59,056 bases of DNA. It comes from Burkholderiaceae bacterium. GTDB lineage: Bacteria > Pseudomonadota > Gammaproteobacteria > Burkholderiales > Burkholderiaceae_E. Position 1 is the first letter of the stretch; every line of letters starts with the position of its first letter. The notes under the pieces were generated by a model. That model did not search any database, was not told the origin of the DNA, and was given only the letters and a program-made list of their open reading frames with translations. Below, in pieces: positions 28,020 to 37,512 of this stretch. Where the stretch lies: the NCBI GenBank assembly GCA_023954135.1, contig JAMLIN010000024.1, positions 1 to 59,056 of the forward strand, given 5' to 3'. The position numbers were made by a program, and so were the translations under genes.

Positions 28020-29642
28020 ATGGATACATTCAATTCCCTCGTCGACTCCGGGTCCGACGAGTACGCGAAGAATCGCGCCGAGATGCTGGCGCTCGTCGAT
28101 CGGCTGCATCAGCTGCGCGATCGCGCCCGCCTGACGTCCGAACGCAGGCGGGATGTGTTCCAGAAGCGCGGTCAGCTGCTGCCGCGCGAGCGGATCGCGC
28201 GACTGCTCGATCCCGGTCTGCCTTTCCTCGAGCTGTTCGGGCTGGCCAACTACCTCGTCGACAATCCGGATCGCGAGAAGAGCATCCCGGGCGCCAGCAC
28301 ACTGGCGGGGATCGGCTTCGTGTCGGGCGTACGCTGCATGATCTACGCCTACGACAGCGGCATCAACGCCGGCGCCAGCACCGCCAAGAGCGGCGAGAAG
28401 CTCAGACGGTGTCTCGACATGGCGCGGCTGCTGAAGCTGCCTTTCCTGCAGCTGGTGGAGAGTGCCGGCGCCAACCTGATGAAGTACAGCGTCGCCGGCT
28501 GGGCCTGGGGTGGGGGCGGCTTCCGGCGCCTGGCGCAGTTGAGTGCCGCCGGCGTTCCCGTGTTCACGATCCTGCATGGTCCGTCCACGGCCGGCGGCGC
28601 CTACTATCCGGGCCTCAGCGACTACGTCATCGCCGTGCGCGGGCGTGGGCGGGCATCGCTCGGTGGCGCGGCCCTGGTTCGGGCGGCAACCGGCGAGATC
28701 GCCGACGAGGAGGAGCTCGCCGGTGCCGTCATGCACGCCGAGATATCGGGGCTGGTCGAGTATCTCGCCGATGACGATGCGCACGCCATCAACATCCTGA
28801 GGGGACTGGTCGATCAGCTCGGCTGGAATCGACACTGCGCCGCGGACCGTCCGGGCGACTACAAGCCGCCGCGCTACAGCTCCGACGAGCTCGCCGGTGT
28901 CGTTCCGGTCGACTATCGCAAGGCCTACGATGTGCGCGAAGTGCTCGCGCGCCTGACCGACGATTCGCGTTTCAGCGAATTCAAGTCGCGCTATGGTGCC
29001 ACCGTGGTGTGCACCTACGCCCAGATCATGGGGCATGCCTGCGGCATCATCGGCAACAATGGCCCGATCGATCCCAACGGCGCCACCAAGGCGGCGCAGT
29101 TCCTGCAGCTCTGCGACCAGGCGCAGCTGCCGGTGATCTTCCTCAACAACATCACCGGCTACATGGTGGGTCGCGAGTACGAGCAGGGCGGCATGGTCAA
29201 GCATGGGTCCAAGATGATCCAGGCGGTGGCCAACATCCGGGTGCCGAAGATCACGCTCTACATCGGCGCCAGCTTCGGCGCGGGCAACTACGGCATGGCG
29301 GGCCTGGGCTACGACCCGGACTTCCTGTTCGCCTGGCCCAACGCGCGCACCGGGGTGATGGGGGGCGAGCAGGCGGCGCTCACCATGGACCAGGTGACGC
29401 GGCAGGCGGCGGAAAGACGCGGCCAGGCGGTCGACGAGCAGCTTCTTGCGAAGCAGAAGGCCGACCTGATCGCCCACTACGATGCGCAGGAGGATGCCTT
29501 CTTTACCTCGGGGCAGATGCTCGACATGGGCGTGATCGACCCGCGCGACAGTCGGCGCGTCATCGGCTTCGCGCTGGAGACCTGCGCCGAGGCCAGGCGC
29601 CGCACGGTGCAACCCAACAGCTTCGGCGTCGCCCGGATGTGA
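28020..29642 (+). CDS. atuC: Acyl-CoA carboxylase beta subunit (AtuC/LiuB-type carboxyltransferase)
   Basis: The 540-residue carboxyltransferase resembles geranyl-CoA carboxylase and methylcrotonyl-CoA carboxylase beta chains. Conserved parts include RERIARLLDPGLPFLEL, GPSTAGGAYYPGLSDY, GIIGNNGPIDPNGATKAAQF, ITGYMVGREYEQGG, IGASFGAGNYGMAG and RTGVMGGEQAALTM. It carboxylates the gamma carbon of a 3-methyl-enoyl-CoA together with the biotin subunit encoded 7 bases downstream. The nearby AtuA, AtuD and hydratase genes favour a geranyl-CoA-like role. Methylcrotonyl-CoA remains possible because no 3-hydroxy-3-methylglutaryl-CoA lyase is here. No strong ribosome site is seen before the ATG. Confidence 0.85.
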   Translation: MDTFNSLVDSGSDEYAKNRAEMLALVDRLHQLRDRARLTSERRRDVFQKRGQLLPRERIARLLDPGLPFLELFGLANYLVDNPDREKSIPGASTLAGIGFVSGVRCMIYAYDSGINAGASTAKSGEKLRRCLDMARLLKLPFLQLVESAGANLMKYSVAGWAWGGGGFRRLAQLSAAGVPVFTILHGPSTAGGAYYPGLSDYVIAVRGRGRASLGGAALVRAATGEIADEEELAGAVMHAEISGLVEYLADDDAHAINILRGLVDQLGWNRHCAADRPGDYKPPRYSSDELAGVVPVDYRKAYDVREVLARLTDDSRFSEFKSRYGATVVCTYAQIMGHACGIIGNNGPIDPNGATKAAQFLQLCDQAQLPVIFLNNITGYMVGREYEQGGMVKHGSKMIQAVANIRVPKITLYIGASFGAGNYGMAGLGYDPDFLFAWPNARTGVMGGEQAALTMDQVTRQAAERRGQAVDEQLLAKQKADLIAHYDAQEDAFFTSGQMLDMGVIDPRDSRRVIGFALETCAEARRRTVQPNSFGVARM

Positions 29643-29649
29643 GCGAGAG

Positions 29650-31641
29650 ATGAGGAAATTCGACACCGTTCTGATCGCCAATCGCGGCGAGATCGCCATC
29701 CGCGTGATGCGCGCGGCACGGGCGCTGGGGTACCGCACGGTGGCCGTGTACTCCGAAGCGGACGCCCGGGCCCCGCACGTCGCGTGCGCCGATACGGCGG
29801 TAGCCATCGGCGAGGCAGCGCCCAGCGCCTCCTACCTGAACATCGAACGCCTCATCGAGGCGGCGAAGGCGAGCGGCGCGCAGGCGATTCATCCGGGCTA
29901 TGGCTTCCTGTCGGAGAACGCGGGGTTCGCGCAGGCCTGCGTGGACAACGGCCTGGTCTTCATCGGGCCATCGCCCGAGGCGATTCGCCTGATGGGCGAC
30001 AAGGCCGGCGCGCGTCGCCGCATGGCGCAGGCAGGCGTGCCCTGCGTGCCGGGCTACGATGGAGAGGACCAGTCCGAGGCGATGCTGCTCGAGCAGGCCC
30101 AACGCATCGGCCTGCCCCTGATGGTGAAGGCGGCCGCGGGCGGCGGCGGGCGCGGCATGCGGCTGGTCGGGCGGATGGAAGACGTTCCGCAGGCCCTGAA
30201 GTCGGCGCGCCCCGAGGCGGAGAACGCCTTCGGCTCCGGCGCGCTGATCCTCGAGCGGGCGGTGCAGCGGCCGCGCCATGTGGAGATCCAGGTGTTCGGC
30301 GACAGCCTGGGCACGGTCGTCCACCTCGGCGAGCGCGATTGCTCGGTCCAGCGCCGGCACCAGAAGGTGATCGAGGAGTCGCCCTGTCCGGTGATGACGC
30401 CGGAGCTGCGGGCGCGCATGGGAGAGGCGGCGGTGGCCGCGGCGCGCGCCATCGATTACGTGGGCGCGGGCACCGTCGAGTTCCTTCTCGACCAGGAAGG
30501 CAACTATTACTTCCTCGAGATGAACACCCGCATCCAGGTGGAGCACCCGGTGACGGAGGAGGTGACGGGAATCGATCTCGTGCAGCTGCAGTTCCGGGTG
30601 GCCGAGGGCCTCGGGCTGGGCTTCACGCAGGAAGCGGTGAGCCTCGCCGGCCACGCCATCGAGGCCCGCCTCTATGCCGAGGACGTCCCGGCCGGCTTCC
30701 TGCCGTCCACCGGCCGGATCGAGTGCTGGCAACGGCCTTCGGGGCCGGGGATCCGCTGCGATGACGGCATCGAGACGGGGATGATGGTCTCTCCCTACTA
30801 CGACCCGATGCTGGCCAAGATCATCGCCTCGGGCCCGACGCGCGAGGTGGCGCGCGCGCGGCTGATCGAGGCTCTGAAGTCGACGGTCATGATCGGTCCG
30901 CAGAGCAACCGGGATTTCCTCGTTGCCACGTTGGAGAAGGAAACATTCGTGGCAGGCGGCGCGACGACCGCCTTCATCGCTGAGGAATTTCCGCAATCCG
31001 GATGGCAGTTGCCGGCGATCTCGGACGAGGAACTGGCCATGGCTGGGATCCTGCTGTATCTGCACCTGCGCGACCGGCTGGCGGAATCGAGCGTCGGCGT
31101 AGCCGCCGAGTTGCTCGACTGGTCCAGCGACGGCATCAAGTACAGCCGCTTCAGCCTGGCCGAACGGGACATCGTCGTGCGCCCCAAGGACGGCGAGGGG
31201 TACGAGCTCGCGCTCGACGAAGAGTCGGTCTTCCATGTCGCACGAGTCCGGCGGACGGGCTCCAGGGCCAGCCTCAGCTTGAACGGAATCGATCGCTCGC
31301 TGTCGTACGCCTGCTTCGAGGGTAGCCGGATCCACATCAGCCATGACGGGCGCGGCTTCATGCTCGAGGACAGGCTGGCCGGCGAGCGCACGGGGGCGGA
31401 TTCCGCTGGCGGCGGAAACGTGCTCGCACCCATGCATGGCGTCATACTGGACGTTCTGGTCGATGCGGGGCAGCAGGTTGCGAAGGGCGCGCGGCTTGCG
31501 GTGCTGGAGGCCATGAAGATGCAGCACGACATCGTCGCGCCCCAGGCCGGCGAGGTGTCCCAGGTCCTGTGCGAGGCGGGGCGGCAGGTGGCCTCCGGCG
31601 CATTGCTCTTCGCATTGACTGTTCCGGATGAGCCGAAATGA
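29650..31641 (+). CDS. atuF: Acyl-CoA carboxylase alpha subunit (AtuF/LiuD-type biotin carboxylase-BCCP)
   Basis: This 663-residue protein contains a biotin carboxylase domain. LIANRGEIAIRVMRAARALGYRTVAVYSEAD is the start, AIHPGYGFLSENAGFA and MVKAAAGGGGRGMRLV the ATP grasp, and FLEMNTRIQVEHPVTE the active site. A linker domain follows, then a C-terminal biotinyl domain with EAMKMQ, where K623 carries biotin. It uses ATP and bicarbonate to carboxylate biotin and works with the beta subunit just upstream. The stop overlaps the next gene's start (ATGA). Confidence 0.92.
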   Translation: MRKFDTVLIANRGEIAIRVMRAARALGYRTVAVYSEADARAPHVACADTAVAIGEAAPSASYLNIERLIEAAKASGAQAIHPGYGFLSENAGFAQACVDNGLVFIGPSPEAIRLMGDKAGARRRMAQAGVPCVPGYDGEDQSEAMLLEQAQRIGLPLMVKAAAGGGGRGMRLVGRMEDVPQALKSARPEAENAFGSGALILERAVQRPRHVEIQVFGDSLGTVVHLGERDCSVQRRHQKVIEESPCPVMTPELRARMGEAAVAAARAIDYVGAGTVEFLLDQEGNYYFLEMNTRIQVEHPVTEEVTGIDLVQLQFRVAEGLGLGFTQEAVSLAGHAIEARLYAEDVPAGFLPSTGRIECWQRPSGPGIRCDDGIETGMMVSPYYDPMLAKIIASGPTREVARARLIEALKSTVMIGPQSNRDFLVATLEKETFVAGGATTAFIAEEFPQSGWQLPAISDEELAMAGILLYLHLRDRLAESSVGVAAELLDWSSDGIKYSRFSLAERDIVVRPKDGEGYELALDEESVFHVARVRRTGSRASLSLNGIDRSLSYACFEGSRIHISHDGRGFMLEDRLAGERTGADSAGGGNVLAPMHGVILDVLVDAGQQVAKGARLAVLEAMKMQHDIVAPQAGEVSQVLCEAGRQVASGALLFALTVPDEPK

Positions 31642-32790
31642 ATTCCATCGAGCTGTGCCGGCGACTGAAGATCGACTTTCCGGTGTTCGCCTTCACGCAT
31701 TGCCGCGACGTCGTCGTCGAGGTCACGAATGCTGGCGGGGTCGGAGTGCTGGGCTCGATCAAGCTGTCGCCCGAAGAGCTGGACATGGAGCTCTCCTGGA
31801 TCGACGAGCGGGTCGGTGGCAAGCCCTACGGCGTCGACCTGATCGTTCCCGGTGCCATGCAGGGCAGGGAAGAAGATCCGGATGCGGACGCGGTGCTGGG
31901 CCAGCTGCCCGACCGCCACAAGGAATTCGCCGCTGGAGTCCTGGCGTCGCGGAACATCGATGCCTCGGTCATCGACGACGAGACTCGCAAGGAGAGCCTG
32001 TACTTCAGCAACAACGCACGCCTGAGCGGGGCGGACCGTCTGCTCGATGTCGTCTTCCGGCATCCGGTTGCGCTCGTGGCCAATGCGCTCGGCGTGCCGC
32101 CGGCGCAGATGGTGAAGAGGGGAAAGGAGAACGGCGTGCTGGTGGCCGCGCTGGTCGGCACGGCCGAGCATGCCGTGCGCCAGGCGCGAGCCGGCGTCGA
32201 CCTGATCATCGCCGCGGGCGGCGAGGCTGGCGGCCACTGCGGCGAGATCGGCACCATGGTGCTGATCCCGGAGGTATCCGCCGCGCTGAAGGCCCATCCG
32301 CAGACCACCCTGCTGGCCGCCGGTGGCATCGTCACCGGGCAGCAGATGGCGGCGGCGCTGTGCATGGGGGCCGCCGGCGTCTGGTGCGGCTCGGTCTGGC
32401 TGACGACGACAGAGGCCGAGACGCCGCCGGTCGTCAAGGACAAGATGCTGTCCGCGCGATCGAGCGATACGGTGCGCTCGCGTAGTCGCACCGGCAAGTT
32501 CAGCCGACAGTTGCGCTCGGCCTGGACCGATGCATGGGAAGCCGGGGGGGGCGCCGACGCCGCTGCCCATGCCATTGCAGACCGCGCTGGTCACGCCCTA
32601 CCTCAACCTCGTCGACAAGCTCGCCGAGGGCGGCCACGACGGGGCCAGGGAGCTCAGCACCTATTACGTCGGTCAGGGCGTCGGCATGATGAACGAATCC
32701 CTGACCGCGCGCGCGACGATGCAGGCCTTCCGGGAGGATTTCCTCGAGGCCTGGGAGCGGCTGGGCGGGTTCATCGAGACCGGAACATGA
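31638..32790 (+). pseudogene. Nitronate-monooxygenase-like flavoprotein, frameshifted
   Basis: The TIM-barrel FMN protein has NAGGVGVLGSIKLSPEELDMELSW and the VDLIIAAGGEAGGHCGEIGTMVLIPEVS flavin/active-site region, then LLAAGGIVTGQQMAAALCMGAAGVW. Similarity is lost after TDAWEAG, inside a run of eight G (32544-32551). It resumes in the +1 frame (APTPLPMPLQ...NLVDKLAEGGHDGARELSTYYVGQG...) and ends at 32790. Removing one G restores a protein of 383 residues. Without this the frame ends at 32813 with a scrambled tail. The error may be in the sequence or real. Family members act as nitronate monooxygenases or on 2-enoyl-type substrates; its role here is unknown. Confidence 0.8.
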
Positions 32791-32802
32791 GGGGCGTTGT
32801 GA

Positions 32803-33615
32803 ATGATCACTGAAGCCGAGGATTTCCTGCAGGAAAGCGATGCCCTGCACGATCTGCTGGCCCCGGTTGCCGAGGCCGATCATGTGTTGCCGACGAAGTT
32901 CAAGGACTGGACCATCGACAACATCCTGCAGCATCTGCATCTCTTCAACCTGGCGGCCGTCCATTCCCTGAAGGAGCCCGAGCGCTTCGACGGACTGTAT
33001 GCCGAGCTCAACCGCAAGCGCGGCGGCGGGCTCACCACGGTGGTGGCCACCGACGAGATGCTCGACGGCGTGCGGGGAAAGGCGCTGCTGCGGCTGTGGC
33101 GCGAAGGCTTCATCCAGACGGCGGCCGAGTTCTCGCAGGCGGATCCGCGCCAGCGCGTCAAGTGGGTCGGGCCGGACATGAGTGCGCGCTCGTCGATCTC
33201 GGCGCGCCTGATGGAGACCTGGGCGCATGCCCAGGCGATCTACGACCTGCTCGGCGTCGTTCGCAGGAACACCGACCGCATTCGCAGCATCGCCATGATC
33301 GGCATCAATACCTACGAGTGGACGTTTCGCAATCGCGGCGAGGACGTTCCGACGCCTCGTCCGCATGTCGTTCTCACCGCGCCATCGGGCGCGATCTGGC
33401 AATGGAACGATCCGTCGACCGAAAACCGGATCGAGGGGCTGGCCGAGGAGTTCTGCCAGGTGGTCACCCAGGTGCGCAACATCGGCGATACCGGTCTCGC
33501 GGTCAGGGGCGATCCGGCGACACGGTGGATGGCGGTGGCGCAGTGTTTCGCCGGCCCGGCGCAACAGCCGCCGCCGCCGGGCACCCGGGGCCTGCATACG
33601 CCGAAGGCAGTCTGA
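32803..33615 (+). CDS. TIGR03084-family (DinB-like) metal-binding protein
   Basis: This 270-residue protein matches the TIGR03084 / mycothiol-dependent-isomerase-N-like family. It contains ADHVLPTKFKDWTIDNILQHLHLFN, KWVGPDMSARSSISARLMETWAHAQAIYDLLG and IGINTYEWTFRNRGEDVP. The first and second contain His residues typical of the metal site of DinB-like proteins. Its reaction is not known. It lies between the nitronate-monooxygenase-like gene and the hydratase gene, 12 bases after the former. Confidence 0.75.
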   Translation: MITEAEDFLQESDALHDLLAPVAEADHVLPTKFKDWTIDNILQHLHLFNLAAVHSLKEPERFDGLYAELNRKRGGGLTTVVATDEMLDGVRGKALLRLWREGFIQTAAEFSQADPRQRVKWVGPDMSARSSISARLMETWAHAQAIYDLLGVVRRNTDRIRSIAMIGINTYEWTFRNRGEDVPTPRPHVVLTAPSGAIWQWNDPSTENRIEGLAEEFCQVVTQVRNIGDTGLAVRGDPATRWMAVAQCFAGPAQQPPPPGTRGLHTPKAV

Positions 33616-33640
33616 AACAAGCATCCGAGAAGGAGTTGCC

Positions 33641-34447
33641 GTGAAGGCATTGCCCGTTTGCGAAACGCTCGTCCTGCGCCGTGAAGGCGCGCGCCTGGAT
33701 GTCACCTTCAATCGTCCGGAGCAGCGCAACGCCATCAATTCGGTGATGGCGCGCGAGTTCTCCGAACTGGTCGACTTCCTGGGGGGCACGTCCGCCATTC
33801 GCGTGGTCACGCTGCGCGGCGCCGGCGGCCATTTCTGCTCCGGCGGCGACATCAAGGAACGCCGAGCCATGGCCGACGACGACGGCGGCGTGGCGGCCAT
33901 CGAAAAGCGCAACCGTGATGCCGGGCACATGTTCCTGCGCTTCGCGAGGTTGCCGCAGACCACCATCTCGCTGATCGAGGGCTCGGCTTTCGGCGGCGGC
34001 TTCGGCTATGCCTGTCTCACCGACATCACGATCCTGACGCGCGGTGCCCGGATGGGCATGCCGGAAACCCGGATCGGCGTGGCACCCGCACAGATCGCCC
34101 AGTGGGTGGTGCGGCGCGTCGGGCTGCCCAGGGCCCGCCAGCTGGCGCTGACCGCGGAGCGGTTCGACGGCGAGACGGCCTATCGCTACGGCGTCGGCCA
34201 GTATCTCTGCGATGACGGCGAGGCCGAGCGGATGCTCGATGAAGTGGTCGCCAAGGTGGAAGCCTGCGGGCCGCTCGCCTGCGCGGCGACCAAGCGGATC
34301 ATGAACGCGGTCGACGAAGGCCGGGAGGTCGAGCTGATCGATCTCGCGGCGCGCGAGTTCGGCCAGTTGAACGGCGGTGCCGAGGCGCGCGAAGGCCAGT
34401 CGGCCTTCGCCCAGAAGCGGGCACCGGTCTGGGGGACGGAGCAATGA
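33641..34447 (+). CDS. atuE: Enoyl-CoA hydratase, AtuE-like (GTG start)
   Basis: The 268-residue crotonase has NRPEQRNAINSVMAREFSEL, the CoA/oxyanion segment GAGGHFCSGGDIKER, and FARLPQTTISLIEGSAFGGGFGYACLTDI. GTG 33641 follows AAGGAG. It would hydrate a 3-carboxymethyl-type enoyl-CoA, by analogy with isohexenylglutaconyl-CoA hydratase AtuE, because it lies between carboxylase and AtuA genes. The stop overlaps the atuA start by 4 bases. Confidence 0.8.
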   Translation: MKALPVCETLVLRREGARLDVTFNRPEQRNAINSVMAREFSELVDFLGGTSAIRVVTLRGAGGHFCSGGDIKERRAMADDDGGVAAIEKRNRDAGHMFLRFARLPQTTISLIEGSAFGGGFGYACLTDITILTRGARMGMPETRIGVAPAQIAQWVVRRVGLPRARQLALTAERFDGETAYRYGVGQYLCDDGEAERMLDEVVAKVEACGPLACAATKRIMNAVDEGREVELIDLAAREFGQLNGGAEAREGQSAFAQKRAPVWGTEQ

Positions 34448-36291
34448 GCAAGGCAGGGACGGATCGGGTGGTGCGCATCGGCGGGGCCTCCGGCTACTGG
34501 GGCGACAGCGCCGAAGCGGCGCGCCAGCTCGTCCAGAAGGGCGGGATCGACTACCTGGTCTTCGACTACCTCGCCGAGGTGACGATGTCGATCCTGGTGC
34601 GGGCCCGCGCCAAGGCGCCGGATACCGGCTACGCCCGGGATTTCGTGGACCTGGTGATGAAGCCGCTGCTGCCGGAGATCAAGCGCCGCGGCATCAAGGT
34701 CATCGCCAACGCCGGTGGAGTGAACATTCCCGCCTGTGCCGCTGCGTTGGCCAAGGTTGCCGAGGAGGCGGGGCTCGATCTGCGCATCGCCACCGTGACC
34801 GGCGACGATCTGCTGGAGCGAGTGGACGAGTTGCGCGGCCAGGACGTGCGCGACATGACGACCGGCAAGCCGATGCCCGGGCGACTGATCAGCGCCAACG
34901 CCTATCTGGGCGCCTTCCCGATCGCGGCGGCGCTCGATGCCGGCGCGGACATCGTGATCACGGGGCGTTGCGTTGACAGTGCCACGACGGTCGGCGCGCT
35001 CATCCACGAGTTCGGCTGGCAGCCGCAGGACTACGACCGCCTCGCGGCCGGCACCCTGGCGGGCCACATCCTCGAATGCGGCGCCCAGGCAACCGGCGGG
35101 AACTTCACCGACTGGCGCGATGTCGTCGCAGGCTGGCCGGACATGGGCTATCCGATCGCCGAGTGCGAATTCTCGGGCAGCTTCGTCATCACCAAGCCCG
35201 AGGGCACCGGCGGACTGGTGTCGCGGTTGTCCGTATCCGAGCAGATCGTCTACGAGCTCGGTGATCCCGGCGCCTACCTGATGCCGGACGTCACCTGCGA
35301 TTTTCGTGGCGCGAGCGTCACCGAATGCGGCCGCGATCGTGTGCGCGTCGAAGGCGCGCGGGGTTATCCGCCGCCCGAGAAGCTGAAGGTGTCGGCTACC
35401 TTTTCCGACGGCTATCGCGCATCGTCCGCCACGGTTGTCGCCGGCTTCGACGTGGTCGAGAAGGCGCAGGCCTACAGTGCAGCGCTGCTCGAGCGCGTGA
35501 ACCGGCTGATCGAGGAGCGCGGGCTCGGGCCCCTGCGCCAGGCGGCGGTGCACCTGATCGGGGCCGAGACGCTCCTCGGTGCCAACGCCCGACCCGAGGC
35601 ACGCGCCAGCCGCGAGATCATGGTGCGCATCGATGTGCGTCATGATCGGCGCGAGGCGCTGGAAGTGTTCTCCAAGGAAGTGACCGGCGTCGCCCTGTCC
35701 ATGACCACCGGCCGCGCCTCGGGTGGCGCGGGCGGCCGCCCCAAGGTCACCCCGGTCGTCGCGCAGTTCGCGTTTCTGGTGGACCGGGACAAGGTGCAGG
35801 TCGAAGTGCAGGTGGATGGCAGCGAGATCGCGTTCGCGCCCGCAACGCCCGGAGAGTTCTTCGATCCGGCGCAGATGCGCGAGCTGCGGATTCCGCTGCC
35901 GGCCGAGGCCGTGACGGACGATCGGGTGGAAGTGCCGCTCATCGAGCTTGCGGTGGCGCGCAGCGGCGACAAGGGCGACAACGCCAATGTCGGGGTGATC
36001 GCGCGACATGCCGAGCTCCTGCCCTGGCTGAAACAGGAACTGACGGCCGAACGCGTCGGCCGGTGGTTCGCCCACGTCCAGCGCGGCGATACGGTTCGCT
36101 ACGAGATGCCCGGGTTGCTGGCCTTCAACTTCGTCCTGGCCAATGCGCTCGATGGCGGCGGCACTTCGTCCCTGTACCTCGACTCGCAAGGCAAGACCTA
36201 CGCCCAGCAACTGCTGGCGATGCCGGTCAGCGTTCCCCGGTCCCTGCTGGCGCATGCGCGCGGGACGACCGGACCTGCCGGCCGTTCCTAG
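34444..36291 (+). CDS. atuA: AtuA-family acyclic terpene utilization protein (DUF1446)
   Basis: The 615-residue protein has an N-terminal DUF1446 domain (about 1-450) with IGGASGYWGDSAEAARQLV, DYLAEVTMSIL, VIANAGGVNIPACA, VITGRCVDSATTVGALIHE and GHILECGAQATGGNFTDW. A C-terminal AtuA-like domain (about 500-600) has LIELAVARSGDKGDNANVGVIAR and GDTVRYEMPGLLAFNFVLANAL. In Pseudomonas AtuA is needed for citronellol/geraniol use. It is thought to act on the hydroxy-isohexenylglutaryl-CoA step, but the reaction is not settled. The overlapping start with the hydratase supports a shared pathway. Confidence 0.9.
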   Translation: MSKAGTDRVVRIGGASGYWGDSAEAARQLVQKGGIDYLVFDYLAEVTMSILVRARAKAPDTGYARDFVDLVMKPLLPEIKRRGIKVIANAGGVNIPACAAALAKVAEEAGLDLRIATVTGDDLLERVDELRGQDVRDMTTGKPMPGRLISANAYLGAFPIAAALDAGADIVITGRCVDSATTVGALIHEFGWQPQDYDRLAAGTLAGHILECGAQATGGNFTDWRDVVAGWPDMGYPIAECEFSGSFVITKPEGTGGLVSRLSVSEQIVYELGDPGAYLMPDVTCDFRGASVTECGRDRVRVEGARGYPPPEKLKVSATFSDGYRASSATVVAGFDVVEKAQAYSAALLERVNRLIEERGLGPLRQAAVHLIGAETLLGANARPEARASREIMVRIDVRHDRREALEVFSKEVTGVALSMTTGRASGGAGGRPKVTPVVAQFAFLVDRDKVQVEVQVDGSEIAFAPATPGEFFDPAQMRELRIPLPAEAVTDDRVEVPLIELAVARSGDKGDNANVGVIARHAELLPWLKQELTAERVGRWFAHVQRGDTVRYEMPGLLAFNFVLANALDGGGTSSLYLDSQGKTYAQQLLAMPVSVPRSLLAHARGTTGPAGRS

Positions 36292-36297
36292 ACAGCC

Positions 36298-37482
36298 ATG
36301 GAACACGATTCGCGGCCGCAGTTCCGCCAGCAGGTCCGGGACTTCATCGCGACCTACGGTGAGCTGGCGCCTCCGGAGTCGGATACCGCGCTCCGGACTC
36401 CGGAGCGTCGCAGGTGGCAACAGCTGCTTCTGAGCCACGGATACCTGGGGCGGACCGTTCCGTCCCGGTACGGCGGCTACGGGGCCGCACCGGACCTGAT
36501 CGAGCAGATCGCGATCGCCGAGGAGTTCGCCGCGGCCGGAATCACGGACCGGATGATCGTGGCCAACCGCCAGGGCGTGTCCATGCTGGTACCGACGTTG
36601 CTCGCCTTCGGTACCGAGGAGCAGAAGCAACGGTGGATCCCTGCCACCTTGCGTGGCGAGACGATCTGGTGCCAGGGTTATTCCGAGCCGGGCGCCGGGA
36701 GCGACCTGGCCGCGCTGTCGACCCGTGGGCGGATCGACGCAGACGAGATCGTCATCACGGGACAGAAGATCTGGACGAGCGAGGCGCATCAGGCCGACAT
36801 GATGTTCTGTCTCGTCAGGACCGAGCCGGAAGCGTCCAGGCATCGCGGCATCAGCTTCATCCTCGTTCCGATGGACGCGCCCGGCATCGAGGTCCGGCCG
36901 CTGAACACCATGACCGGACGGTCCTCGTTCAACGAGGTCTTCCTGACGGACGTTCGCGTGCCGCTGGATCACCTGGTCGGCGAGCGCGGGCGTGGCTGGG
37001 AGGTCGCCAACGCAGCACTCACGCACGAGCGCGGCGCTCTCGGGAACCCCGAGGTCGCGCAGACTCGCTTCCAGGCCCTGGTGGAGCTGATGACCCGGGA
37101 GACGGTGAACGGACGGCGCCTCATCGACGATCCCGTGTTCGCCGACCGGTTGATGAAGCTCCAGGCGTGGCTTCTCGCCATGCGGCTGAACAACTCGCGG
37201 ATCCTCACCTGTCGGGTGAAGGGCGAAAGCCCCGGCCTGTGCGAGATGGTCGTCAAGCTCCAGGGCTGCGAGCTGATCCACCAGGTGTCGGCATTGGCGA
37301 TCGACGTCCTGGAGGAACTCGGTGTCCTGTACGACGGCAGCGAGTTCGAGCGTGCCGGGGGAGCCTGGCAGAAGAACTACATGTTCGACCTGGGACTGAT
37401 CATCGGCGGCGGCACCGCGCAGATCCAGAAGAACATCATCGCCGAGCGGGGTCTGGGCATGCCGCGGCAGGCTCGCGCGTAG
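36298..37482 (+). CDS. Acyl-CoA dehydrogenase, possible heteromer partner (subunit 1)
   Basis: This 394-residue protein has all acyl-CoA dehydrogenase domains. GYSEPGAGSDLAALSTRG is the FAD/substrate segment, GQKIWTSEAHQADMMFCLVRT follows, and LIIGGGTAQIQKNIIAERGLG is the C-terminal FAD-binding turn with a usual GGT.xIQ.NI pattern. Similar to FadE17-type proteins. It starts 6 bases after atuA. The next gene encodes a shorter, diverged dehydrogenase, a pattern seen for alpha2beta2 steroid and branched-chain enzymes in which only one chain has a full FAD site. Confidence 0.87.
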   Translation: MEHDSRPQFRQQVRDFIATYGELAPPESDTALRTPERRRWQQLLLSHGYLGRTVPSRYGGYGAAPDLIEQIAIAEEFAAAGITDRMIVANRQGVSMLVPTLLAFGTEEQKQRWIPATLRGETIWCQGYSEPGAGSDLAALSTRGRIDADEIVITGQKIWTSEAHQADMMFCLVRTEPEASRHRGISFILVPMDAPGIEVRPLNTMTGRSSFNEVFLTDVRVPLDHLVGERGRGWEVANAALTHERGALGNPEVAQTRFQALVELMTRETVNGRRLIDDPVFADRLMKLQAWLLAMRLNNSRILTCRVKGESPGLCEMVVKLQGCELIHQVSALAIDVLEELGVLYDGSEFERAGGAWQKNYMFDLGLIIGGGTAQIQKNIIAERGLGMPRQARA

Positions 37483-37512
37483 TCGGCACCAGGCCGGGAG
37501 ATACGGACCGTC

